Below, in pieces: positions 28,907-36,596 of a stretch of DNA of 64,000 nucleotides. A program made the position numbers and the translations under genes. Source of the stretch: Planktothricoides sp. SR001 (GTDB lineage: Bacteria; Cyanobacteriota; Cyanobacteriia; Cyanobacteriales; Laspinemataceae); the NCBI RefSeq assembly GCF_001276715.1, contig NZ_LIUQ01000003.1:168334-232333 (forward strand). Reading direction: 5' to 3'. The notes beneath the pieces are model-generated. The model worked only from the letters and a program-made list of their open reading frames with translations. It did no database searches and was not told the DNA's origin. How positions within the stretch are numbered: the first letter of the stretch is position 1; each line of letters opens with the position of its first letter.

Positions 28907-29971
28907 ATGATTTCTAGTGCAATATTAATTAAATTATTAGTCCCAACTGGATTAATCCTCGCTGGTTTTATTGGCGGAATCATCTTTGAAAAAAGAATTG
29001 TTAGCCAAGTCAAAAAAATCCTGATTCAACGAGGAGTTAAATTCAATCGATTCCTAACTGACTCTGTGCGGGGAATTCCTTTCTTAATTTTCTTTGTAGC
29101 CGGAATTTATGCTGCCCTAATTAGTAGCTCTCTTGGCCCTAAATGGCAGTCATTTTTATCTCAATTAATTTTAATTATTATCTTAGGCTATACCACCCTA
29201 TTTTTCTCTAAAATAGCCATTGGATTTATTCGCCTCTATAGTCAAACAGCCGAAGGTTTTTTACCATTAACATCTTTGTTTGAAAACCTCACCAGACTAT
29301 TAATTTTTATCATTGGCTTCTTAATCATCCTGCAATCCCTGGGAATTTCCATCACCCCATTACTCACCGCATTAGGGGTCGGGGGAATTTCCGTGGGTTT
29401 AGCCCTACAAAGTACCCTATCAAATATATTTTGTGGGATTAATTTAATTATGTCTCGCAAAGTTAATCCCGGAGATTATGTGAAACTAGAAACCGGAGAA
29501 GAAGGATATGTTACTGATGTGACTTGGCGACATACCACAATTCGAGAATATCCCAATAATTTAATTATCGTTCCCAATGCGGAACTGGTTGCCTCTACCT
29601 TTAAAAATTATCATCTCCCGGAAAAAACCATGCTGATTTTAGTAGAAGTGGGAGTCAGTTATGATAGTGATTTAGAAAAAGTTGAAAGAGTGACTCTGGA
29701 AGTTGCCAAAGAAATTATGCGAGATGTTCCCGGAGGTGTTTCTAATTTTAAACCATTTATCCGGTATCATAGTTTTGGCTATTTTAGTATTAATTTCACG
29801 GTTTATATGGAGGTCAAAGAATTTATCGATCATTTGTTGATTAAACATGAATTTATTAAAAAGCTATTTAAGCGGTATCAAATCGAAGGAATTACCATAC
29901 CTTACCCGATTAAACCCGTTTACAATCCCGAAACATCTCAAAATAAGCCGAAATCACCTTTTGATTTTTAG
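28907..29971 (+). CDS. MscS-family mechanosensitive channel
   Basis: A 354-residue small-conductance mechanosensitive channel. Transmembrane helices lie at about 5-27, 55-75, 90-108 and the pore-lining region 120-160, with the glycine/alanine-rich pore helix LTALGVGGISVGLALQSTLSNIFCG. The beta domain follows with VNPGDYVKLETGEEGYVTDVTWRHTTIREYPNNLIIVPNAEL, the hallmark of the family. The channel opens on hypo-osmotic shock to release solutes. The ATG at 28907 has AAGGA eight bases upstream; the longer frame is translated repeat. It stands just before a compatible-solute importer, giving a coherent osmotic-stress neighbourhood. Confidence 0.93.
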   Translation: MISSAILIKLLVPTGLILAGFIGGIIFEKRIVSQVKKILIQRGVKFNRFLTDSVRGIPFLIFFVAGIYAALISSSLGPKWQSFLSQLILIIILGYTTLFFSKIAIGFIRLYSQTAEGFLPLTSLFENLTRLLIFIIGFLIILQSLGISITPLLTALGVGGISVGLALQSTLSNIFCGINLIMSRKVNPGDYVKLETGEEGYVTDVTWRHTTIREYPNNLIIVPNAELVASTFKNYHLPEKTMLILVEVGVSYDSDLEKVERVTLEVAKEIMRDVPGGVSNFKPFIRYHSFGYFSINFTVYMEVKEFIDHLLIKHEFIKKLFKRYQIEGITIPYPIKPVYNPETSQNKPKSPFDF

Positions 29972-30003
29972 GTTAGGTTGAGAAAACACACCCAGAGACC
30001 GAA

Positions 30004-30176
30004 CCCAGAAACCGGGTTTCTTTTATGCTTACCACAGTTATCCTTGTTCCTGACAACAGAAACCCGGTTTCTTTTCCCCCAAGGAACAAAAACCAGCTAC
30101 GAAACCCAGAAACCGGGTTTCTTTTCTGGTTACCACAGTTATCCTTGTTCCTGACAACAGAAACCCGGTTTCTTTT
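30004..30176 (+). repeat. 101-bp tandem duplication of the GAAACCCGGTTTC palindrome pair
   Basis: Two copies with a 101-bp period (starts 30004 and 30105), each with CCCAGAAACCGGGTTTCTTT, then TTACCACAGTTATCCTTGTT and a facing ACAGAAACCCGGTTTCTTT. It fills the spacer between the MscS gene and proV. A long hairpin could form in the transcript. Confidence 0.88.
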
Positions 30177-30200
30177 GCCCCAATAAAAGTATATTTTTTT

Positions 30201-31397
30201 ATGAATTTAATGCCGAAAATTCAAATTGAACATCTGATTAAAATTTATGGTTCCAACCCTCGGTATGCTTTGCAACTTTTTCGCGAGGGAAAAACCAGAG
30301 ATGAAATTTTACAATTAACCAATCATGTTGTGGGCATTGCCGATGTTTCTCTGTCGATCGCCCAGGGAGAAATATTTGTGATCATGGGATTATCCGGTTC
30401 CGGCAAATCTACCCTGGTGCGTTGTCTTAACCGATTGATTCATCCCACCAGCGGACATATCTATATTGATGGAGAAGATGTGGTGCGGATGGATGAAAAA
30501 AGACTGCGGGAAATTCGCTTAACTAAGGTGTCGATGGTTTTTCAAGGATTTGGTTTATTGCCCCATAAAACCGTGGCGGAAAATGTGGCTTATGGATTGA
30601 AAATTCGCGGAGTCAGCAAAGTTAAATGTCGTGAAAAAGCCTGGGAAAATTTGGCACGGGTGGGTTTAGAAGCATGGGCTGATTATTTGCCTTCTTCCCT
30701 GAGTGGGGGGATGCAGCAACGGGTAGGTTTAGCCCGCGCTTTGGCGACGGATGCGGATATTTTATTGATGGATGAACCGTTTAGTGCCCTTGACCCAATT
30801 ATTCGCCGAGAAATGCAGGACGAGTTACTCCGATTGCAAACAGAATTGCACAAGACGATTGTGTTTATTAGCCACGATATTCACGAGGCTTTAAGATTGG
30901 GCGATCGCATTGCGGTGATGAAAGATGGCGGCATTGTTCAAGTGAGTCAACCGGAAGACTTAATCACTCAACCCCAGGGCGATTATATCCGCGCTTTCCT
31001 TCAAGATGTTAACCGGGCGCAAGTCCTAAAAGCGGGTACAATTGCCCGTGAAACTGTATCATTAATTTTGGGTGAATCGGCCAAAGTTGCACTTGAACAA
31101 ATGTCAGCAAATCAATTAACCCAAATGTATGTGATTTCCTCCAATGGTAAACCCGTGGGTTTGCTCAACCGAACCACTCTGGAAGCAGCGATCGCCCTAG
31201 GAAAAGAGGATATTACCGAAATTATGACCCGCCAATTTCCCATTGTCAGCGCTGTAACCCCTGTAGAAAATATCTTTCCCCTTTGTCAACTCAACCAGGC
31301 GATCGCTGTCGTTGATGACCAAGAAAAATTGATGGGGACAATTCAAATATCCGATATCTTAAACAGTCTGAGTCCTGTCACCGCATTTTGCAAATAA
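30201..31397 (+). CDS. proV: Glycine betaine/proline-type ABC transporter ATPase
   Basis: The 398-residue ATPase of a quaternary-amine importer (ProV/OpuAA type). It shows Walker A GLSGSGKST at about 63-71, signature LSGGMQQRVGLARAL at about 171-185, Walker B DILLMDEPFSALDP and H-loop VFISHDIHEAL. The N-terminal 'IYGSNPRYALQLFREGKTRDEIL' extension and the two C-terminal CBS motifs (from about 285: VSLILGESAKVALEQMSA...) are diagnostic. In relatives the CBS pair senses ionic strength and gates transport. It is followed 23 bp later by the binding-protein gene, which suggests one transcript. Confidence 0.93.
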   Translation: MNLMPKIQIEHLIKIYGSNPRYALQLFREGKTRDEILQLTNHVVGIADVSLSIAQGEIFVIMGLSGSGKSTLVRCLNRLIHPTSGHIYIDGEDVVRMDEKRLREIRLTKVSMVFQGFGLLPHKTVAENVAYGLKIRGVSKVKCREKAWENLARVGLEAWADYLPSSLSGGMQQRVGLARALATDADILLMDEPFSALDPIIRREMQDELLRLQTELHKTIVFISHDIHEALRLGDRIAVMKDGGIVQVSQPEDLITQPQGDYIRAFLQDVNRAQVLKAGTIARETVSLILGESAKVALEQMSANQLTQMYVISSNGKPVGLLNRTTLEAAIALGKEDITEIMTRQFPIVSAVTPVENIFPLCQLNQAIAVVDDQEKLMGTIQISDILNSLSPVTAFCK

Positions 31398-31420
31398 TTA
31401 GTTTACCCTGAAAAAAAACC

Positions 31421-32485
31421 ATGATATTCCAACCATCCCCAAAACCCTGGCAAAAACTCGTCCTCATCACCGTATTAAGCAGCGTATTCGGCACGGTATT
31501 AACTGGCTTAACTGCCTGTCAACCGCAGATAAAATCTACAGACAATCAAACATCTTCCGCACCACAATTAACTATTCGTTCCGCCCATAGTAGTTGGATT
31601 GATGAGCGATTTCAAATAGAAATTGTGAATATGGGTTTAGAAAAATTGGGCTATAAAATAGCGTCGCCCAAAGAATTAGATTACCCGGCTCTTTATCTGG
31701 CGATCGCCAATGGGGATTTAGATTATAGCACCGTTTACTATGACCCGGCACACCAACTATTTTTTGAAAATGCTGGGGGACAAGCCAAACTTCAGCCCGT
31801 GGGAATTATTACTCCCGACGGCATCGCTGGCTATCAAATCGATCAAAAAACTGCCACTAAATATAATATCAAAAATATCGCCCAATTGCAAGATCCCAAA
31901 CTGGCCAAACTCTTTGACTCTGATGGCGATGGCAAGGCAAATTTAGTCGGATGCACTCCTGGTTGGGTTTGTGAATTAGCGATCGACCATCAAATTAAAG
32001 CTTACGGACTTGAGCAAACTGTTGAGCAAGATAGAGGCAATTATGCGGCATTAATGGCTGATGCGATCGCCCGTTACCAACAAGGGCAATCGATTATTTT
32101 CTTTGCCTATAATCCCCACTGGATTGGTGCAGTTTTTCAGCCCGATCGCGACGTGGTTTGGTTAGAAGTTCCTTTTACTTCTCTGCCGGAAAGTATGGGC
32201 AAAATCACCGCAAAAGATACGGTGATGAATGGCAAAAATTTTGGCTTAGTCAGAACTCAGCAGCGAATTGTGGCCAATCCTAATTTTTTGGCCAAAAATC
32301 CAGTGGCTAAACGCTGGTTTGAATTAGTGAAAATTCCCGTCGCTGATATGAATGCTGAAAGCTTAAGAATTAAAAATGGGGAAAATCGGGTCAAAGATAT
32401 TCGCCGTCATGGGGCAGAATGGGTCAGCCAAAATCAAGCCCTGTTTGATAGTTGGTTAGCACAAGCTAAACAAGCGGCTGAATGA
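31421..32485 (+). CDS. proX: Glycine betaine ABC transporter substrate-binding lipoprotein
   Basis: A 354-residue OpuAC/ProX-type binding protein. The N-terminus has a hydrophobic signal (LVLITVLSSVFGTVLTGLTAC) with a lipobox LTAC, so it is probably a lipoprotein facing the periplasm. The mature part starts near TIRSAHSSWIDERFQIEIVN, and includes GDLDYSTVYYDPAHQLFFEN and GCTPGWVCELAIDHQIKAYG, both typical of ProX-like proteins. The C-terminal phrase WVSQNQALFDSWLAQA is also usual. The exact ligand (glycine betaine, proline betaine or choline) is not decided by sequence. Confidence 0.9.
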   Translation: MIFQPSPKPWQKLVLITVLSSVFGTVLTGLTACQPQIKSTDNQTSSAPQLTIRSAHSSWIDERFQIEIVNMGLEKLGYKIASPKELDYPALYLAIANGDLDYSTVYYDPAHQLFFENAGGQAKLQPVGIITPDGIAGYQIDQKTATKYNIKNIAQLQDPKLAKLFDSDGDGKANLVGCTPGWVCELAIDHQIKAYGLEQTVEQDRGNYAALMADAIARYQQGQSIIFFAYNPHWIGAVFQPDRDVVWLEVPFTSLPESMGKITAKDTVMNGKNFGLVRTQQRIVANPNFLAKNPVAKRWFELVKIPVADMNAESLRIKNGENRVKDIRRHGAEWVSQNQALFDSWLAQAKQAAE

Positions 32486-32505
32486 ATACATTTTTAGATG
32501 TTTCT

Positions 32506-32645
32506 ATAACAGTGGTTTTTAGATTAATAAACCACAGCAGGCGGGGATAGAAATCCCCGTAGGGGTCAACGGCCGTTGACCCCTACGGGGATTCATTCCC
32601 TGGCGGTTAATGTGGTTTACTCAGTAGAAAACCGCTATAACAGCC
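32506..32645. mobile_element. Small inverted-repeat element inside the pro transporter operon
   Basis: About 140 bp without a frame. The ends are imperfect inverted repeats: CAGTGGTTTTTAGATTAATA...AACCAC on the left and GTGGTTTACTCAGTAGAAAA...CCGCTA on the right. In the middle is a perfect 19-bp-arm palindrome at 32552-32593 (arms AATCCCCGTAGGGGTCAAC). TATAACAG occurs just outside both ends, suggesting a target duplication. A related element with the same end sequences splits a CRISPR spacer near 44810-45043. A second repeat (TGTCATTCCCGCGCGGGAAT) follows at 32707. Confidence 0.65.
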
Positions 32646-32796
32646 ATTTATTCTTGGTTGAAAAATATACAGCACTTGTCAGAGTGATTAAGGACAAAAA
32701 ACCCTGTCATTCCCGCGCGGGAATCCAGAAAAAGTAATCCCGATAATACCAGCTATATTTTTCAACCTGATTCAAATAATTTTACTGGCAATTATC

Positions 32797-33723
32797 ATGG
32801 CTTATCATCAAGTTTGGTTAAATTCGCTGTTAAATCCTTTCGAGAGTTATACAATTCCGCTGGATGATTGGATTACGGCGTTAATTAATTTTATAGTGCA
32901 ACAATTTAGGCCTGTATTTCAAGCGATTGCCTTGCCGATTAAGGTAATTTTAGAAAGTATTGCATCAATTTTTGTAGCTACCCCACCCTTAATATTCTTA
33001 GTCATATTGGGGGCGATTGCGTGGCAAATAGCTGGCAGAAAAATGGCTATTTATAGCTTAATTGGGTTAACTTTAATTGGTCTTTTGGGCATTTGGGAAG
33101 AAGCAATGGTATCCCTGTCTTTAGTCATAACGGCGGTGATATTTTGTCTAGTCATAGGAATTCCTTTAGGCATTGCTTGTGCTCGCAGCGATCGCCTGGA
33201 AAAAATCATCCAGCCTTTATTAGATGTAATGCAAACCTTGCCCACTTTTGTTTATTTAGTGCCGGTAGTGATGCTGTTTGGCATTGGGGAAGTACCGGGA
33301 GTAATTGCGACAATTATATTCGCTTTGCCCCCTTTAATTCGTCTGACTAATTTAGGCATTCGGCAAGTACCCGCAGAAGTCGTCGAAGCCGCGATCGCCT
33401 TTGGTTCAACCCCCAACCAAGTGCTCTGGGAAGCCCAAATTCCTCTAGCCATGCCAACGATTTTAGCGGGGGTAAATCAAGCAATTTTAATGGCATTATC
33501 TATGTCTGTAGTGACTTCAATGATTGCCGTTCCAGGCTTAGGATTAATGGTGTTACAAGGAGTAGGACGTTTGGATATTGGACTAGCAGCAGTAGGCGGT
33601 TTAGGAATTGTTCTATTAGCAATTATCCTCGATCGCATCACCCAAACCGTGGGAAAAAATAACTTGCTTTCGTGGAAACAGCGGGGTATTATTGGGTTAA
33701 TATTAAATTACTTAAGTAGGTGA
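32797..33723 (+). CDS. proW: Glycine betaine ABC transporter permease
   Basis: A 308-residue permease with about seven hydrophobic segments (for example PPLIFLVILGAIAWQIAG at about 66-83 and LVITAVIFCLVIGIPLG at about 108-125). The cytoplasmic EAA loop that docks on the ATPase is clear: EAAIAFGSTPNQVLWEAQIPLAMP at about 196-219. The gene is separated from proX by 311 bp of inserted elements but keeps the same direction, so the original three-gene operon has been stretched. The last two codons (SR) and the stop come from the start of a repeat element that begins at 33714. Confidence 0.92.
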   Translation: MAYHQVWLNSLLNPFESYTIPLDDWITALINFIVQQFRPVFQAIALPIKVILESIASIFVATPPLIFLVILGAIAWQIAGRKMAIYSLIGLTLIGLLGIWEEAMVSLSLVITAVIFCLVIGIPLGIACARSDRLEKIIQPLLDVMQTLPTFVYLVPVVMLFGIGEVPGVIATIIFALPPLIRLTNLGIRQVPAEVVEAAIAFGSTPNQVLWEAQIPLAMPTILAGVNQAILMALSMSVVTSMIAVPGLGLMVLQGVGRLDIGLAAVGGLGIVLLAIILDRITQTVGKNNLLSWKQRGIIGLILNYLSR

Positions 33724-33913
33724 ACATAATTAATTGCACTTTTCGTTCCCCGCCGATAGGCTTTGGATTCCCGCATATAGGAAGGAGAGAGAATAGAGAA
33801 TAGAGAATAGAGAATAGAGAATTTTCCTCTTTACTCTTTACTCTTTCCTATGCATCCTCTTTCCTCTTTCCTCTAATGGGGTCTGTGGTGCATTTATTTC
33901 TGCCCGTAAACTT
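33714..33913. mobile_element. AAGTAGGTGAACATAATTAAT-family element, copy 2
   Basis: A second copy of the element at 13789-13917. It shares the left 20 bases, the TTTGGATTCCCGC piece and the right-hand ATGGGGTCTGTGGTG. Its interior has been enlarged by minisatellites: GAATAGA repeats at about 33788-33823 and CTCTTTC repeats at about 33828-33873. It starts inside the last codons of proW. Confidence 0.6.
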
Positions 33914-33936
33914 ATAAAAATTTGTATGGTTTTTAT

Positions 33937-35418
33937 TTAGATATTTTTATGGATATTTTTTAGATATTCCTTAATCACAGGTGATACGGTAAATAATGTT
34001 AATTTATCTTGGGTAATCTTTTCAATTAATGAACGTCTGCTCAACGATTGAATCCCCTGCAACAACTCAGTGGGTGACAGGGTTAAATTTTGTAACAGTT
34101 CGGCAATCGTTACCGGGGTATTGATTTGGCTGAATTGAGAGATTACCTGTGTTTCTAATGGGGATAATCGTTGAAAATGCTGATTTAATTGAGCCATCAT
34201 TTCATCACCCAGAAACAGGGCATTATATTTTAAATAATCTTTGACTTGGCCATTAAATAATTCCTGAATCATTCGCGCCACGGTTTTTAACCAGTAAGGA
34301 TTACCGCCATAGGCATTAATTAATTCTGGCCAGTTTTCCTCATCTAATAAATTGTGTTCTTGAAAAATTTCTCTGGCTGTTTCCCCAATTCCATTTAATG
34401 ATAATATTTTAACGGGTGTATTGACCCCTGTTAAATCAATAATTTCTAAGGGGGATTCCCAACTGTTGAAGATTAAACAACTTTGGTGAGCAATTTCCCC
34501 GATATTTTTAAAAAAATTACTATAGTTAGTTAAATGACTGCGATAATTACCCGCCAACTTATTTTCTGCCAAGATGGACTGGACATGATCCAATATAATT
34601 AAACAGCGATACTCGCGCAAATATTCACAAAGGATTAAAAATAATTCTTCTATCTCTAAATCTAATAGGAAATTTTTCTCTGGGGTTTCCGGTAATTGCA
34701 AAGTCAGATCGGAGGCATTGGCTAAAGATAAAATTAATTGTCTCAGCATTGTTGATAAGCTGGGAGCATGATGCAGATTTTTCCAAATAATATAATCAAA
34801 GTTATCTTGGATTTTTCCCAGCAGATGACGGGATAATGTGGTTTTACCGATACCGCTGATTCCTAATATTCCCACTAATCGACTGTTTTCTGACAATAGC
34901 CAATTCTCTAGGGTTGATATTTCATTAACTCTACCCCATATTTTGCCTCTAACTGGGGCTTCTCTTATATCTTGAATCGGTAAATTTTTGAGAGGATTTT
35001 CTGATTGATTGTTCCCTGATTTCTGTCCATTGTCTGAATTTTTACTATTCTCTGATTGTTCACCCAGGGGAGATGAGGTGCGATCGCCACATAAACTTAA
35101 GTTATTATTAATTTTATTAATTCTTACATTAGAAAAATTAGACATTGTGGAAGAAACCGAAAGTTCTAATCTCTCTAAAGCCGAACAAAAATTAGATTTA
35201 TTAATTTCTTCCCCAGCCAACTCTGATAATATTTTCCATAAATCTGAAGCGGTATCTCTCACATAACCTTCAGTATAAGCCATGTTTTCCGCAATATCAG
35301 TATATTTTTTCCCTTGCCAAACCCCTTGCAGAATAGTTTTTTGCAGATTATCTAGGTGTTTTCCCGTATGATGAAAAACCAAGCGATCGGCTATTTTTAA
35401 AACCTCTTGAATATCCAT
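33937..35418 (-). CDS. NB-ARC (STAND) ATPase with vMAP-type N-terminal domain
   Basis: A 493-residue STAND protein from the ATG at 35418; a longer frame runs into tandem repeats and is rejected. Residues 1-80 (IQEVLKIADRLVFHHTGKHLDNLQ..., YTDIAENMAYTEGYVRDTASDLW) form the helix-turn-helix-like domain found at the start of cyanobacterial vMAP and NB-ARC proteins. A serine/asparagine-rich linker follows. The NB-ARC ATPase spans about 165-400 with P-loop GILGISGIGKTTLS and Walker B YRCLIILDHVQS, then a winged helix (LSPLETQVISQFSQINTPVTIAELL). The usual WD40 or TPR sensor repeats are missing, so it is a short version or is missing its C-terminal part. STAND ATPases act as switches in defence or signalling; no effector gene is obvious next door. 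Confidence 0.83.
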   Translation of the reverse strand: MDIQEVLKIADRLVFHHTGKHLDNLQKTILQGVWQGKKYTDIAENMAYTEGYVRDTASDLWKILSELAGEEINKSNFCSALERLELSVSSTMSNFSNVRINKINNNLSLCGDRTSSPLGEQSENSKNSDNGQKSGNNQSENPLKNLPIQDIREAPVRGKIWGRVNEISTLENWLLSENSRLVGILGISGIGKTTLSRHLLGKIQDNFDYIIWKNLHHAPSLSTMLRQLILSLANASDLTLQLPETPEKNFLLDLEIEELFLILCEYLREYRCLIILDHVQSILAENKLAGNYRSHLTNYSNFFKNIGEIAHQSCLIFNSWESPLEIIDLTGVNTPVKILSLNGIGETAREIFQEHNLLDEENWPELINAYGGNPYWLKTVARMIQELFNGQVKDYLKYNALFLGDEMMAQLNQHFQRLSPLETQVISQFSQINTPVTIAELLQNLTLSPTELLQGIQSLSRRSLIEKITQDKLTLFTVSPVIKEYLKNIHKNI

Positions 35419-35449
35419 ATATGCATAATCTTGATAAGGGTCAAAAAAT

Positions 35450-35533
35450 CCGACAATATCCGACAATTTCCGACAATTTCCGACAATATCCGACAATTTC
35501 CGACATTAAATTACCGACAATATCCGACTGACA
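35450..35533. promoter_or_regulatory. Phased 10-bp direct repeats before the NB-ARC gene
   Basis: CCGACAAT(A/T)T units start at 35450, 35460, 35470, 35480, 35490 and 35500, exactly one helical turn apart, and again at 35514 and 35524. The array starts 31 bp upstream of the NB-ARC start codon, where an operator would lie, and also faces the divergent secreted-protein gene. Phasing at 10 bp would place all copies on one DNA face, so cooperative binding is likely. The HTH-like domain of the NB-ARC protein itself is a candidate binder. Confidence 0.7.
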
Positions 35534-35668
35534 AAAATTTCCCCCTGGGAAATAATATCAATATTAGTTCTTACCATCACTTCCTTTCGGCTTTAGTCAG
35601 TTGAGAGATTTATGTTTTTGCCAATCGACAAAAGTTAAAGGCAATGTGTAAATATCGGAGGTAAATCA

Positions 35669-36148
35669 ATGAACAGAAAAGCAGTGATCTTATTGCTTGG
35701 TACTGTTTTGGCCGTGAGTGGGGCTGTTCTCAAAGGAGATCAAAACGCTAATGCCAATCTACCAGAAACCAGTGCGATCGAAGCCAATCATACAAGTATT
35801 AATCCACAATTAAAGAATAATGTTGACATTATAGCACAGTATGGCGGTAGTCCCTGGGGTCAAATCGCGAGTCGCCAAACTTACAGGAATCCTGATACTG
35901 GACAAACTCTTTGTTTCTATTCATCAGGATTCTGGGCGCCATGTCCAGGTCAAGGGGACTACATCATTATACCTGAAAATGCTCAATGTCGTGGCAGTCA
36001 GGCTTATTCTCTTCATGAGCTAAATATTTGTCCAGCAGCACAATGTGCGAAGGAGAAGTTTCATGAGAGGTTGCACGAATTGACGATGAGCTCTATTACC
36101 GGTGAAACATATATTAGTTCCACACCCCCTTGTGGTGGTTTACCATAA
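35669..36148 (+). CDS. Secreted cysteine-containing small protein, unknown
   Basis: A 159-residue protein preceded by GGAGG eight bases before the ATG. The N-terminus is a signal peptide (MNRKAVILLLGTVLAVSGAV) and the mature part is hydrophilic, with seven cysteines, several closely placed (LCFYSSGFWAPCPG, CRGSQ, CPAAQCA, PPCGG), so disulphides outside the cytoplasm are likely. No family is recognised. It is divergent from the NB-ARC gene across the phased repeat array, and regulation could be shared. It has no obvious enzymatic motif; a secreted signal, toxin or envelope peptide are all possible. Confidence 0.7.
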   Translation: MNRKAVILLLGTVLAVSGAVLKGDQNANANLPETSAIEANHTSINPQLKNNVDIIAQYGGSPWGQIASRQTYRNPDTGQTLCFYSSGFWAPCPGQGDYIIIPENAQCRGSQAYSLHELNICPAAQCAKEKFHERLHELTMSSITGETYISSTPPCGGLP

Positions 36149-36398
36149 TTAACACATATTGGCGAATCAGGGTAGGGGAGGTTTTGCCATAAATTCCGAT
36201 CTTAACAGTTCGCTGCGATCGCGACTCCGCTAATTTTGGTAAGACTTAAAAGCCTAATTGTATATCGACGAATACATCGAATATACCTGGAATATACCTG
36301 TAGGGGCGTGATCTTGACCGCAGATAATTTATCTGCCGGAATGCTTCCCTTGTACAATATTCTACGCTATGTGTAGGGTGGGCAAAATCTTGCCCACC

Positions 36399-36524
36399 CT
36401 ACGAAGTTTCTCTTCTGGGAATTGCTGGTTTTTCAATCTGGTTTTTCAATAATTTAACGGTTTCCTCTAGCCATTGAGAATCATCGATTTCATGGAGTTG
36501 TTTTAAATTCATCAGAGTTATCAT
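36399..36524 (-). pseudogene. DUF29 N-terminal remnant
   Basis: A 41-residue frame beginning MITLMNLKQLHEIDDSQWLE and continuing ETVKLLKNQ. This matches the start of cyanobacterial DUF29 proteins ('LY..D...W.E.T...L'), which are normally about 150 residues. It stops after IPRRETS, inside a CTACGAAGTTTC repeat-like stretch next to a GTAGGGTGGGCAAAATCTTG palindrome at 36374-36402. A repeat insertion or deletion probably truncated it. Confidence 0.5.
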
Positions 36525-36596
36525 AACATTTGTCCCTTTGCCTAAAAATTGGCTGAATGCTTACCTTAACTCTTGATTTAGGATTGCTATATATGA

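Noticed and set aside
35419-35496. N-terminal extension of the NB-ARC gene
   Set aside because: The extra 26 residues are encoded by the phased repeat array; the ATG at 35418 matches the domain start.
35450-35533. 10-bp repeats considered as CRISPR or as iterons of a replication origin
   Set aside because: There are no spacers and no replication initiator gene nearby; an operator is more likely.
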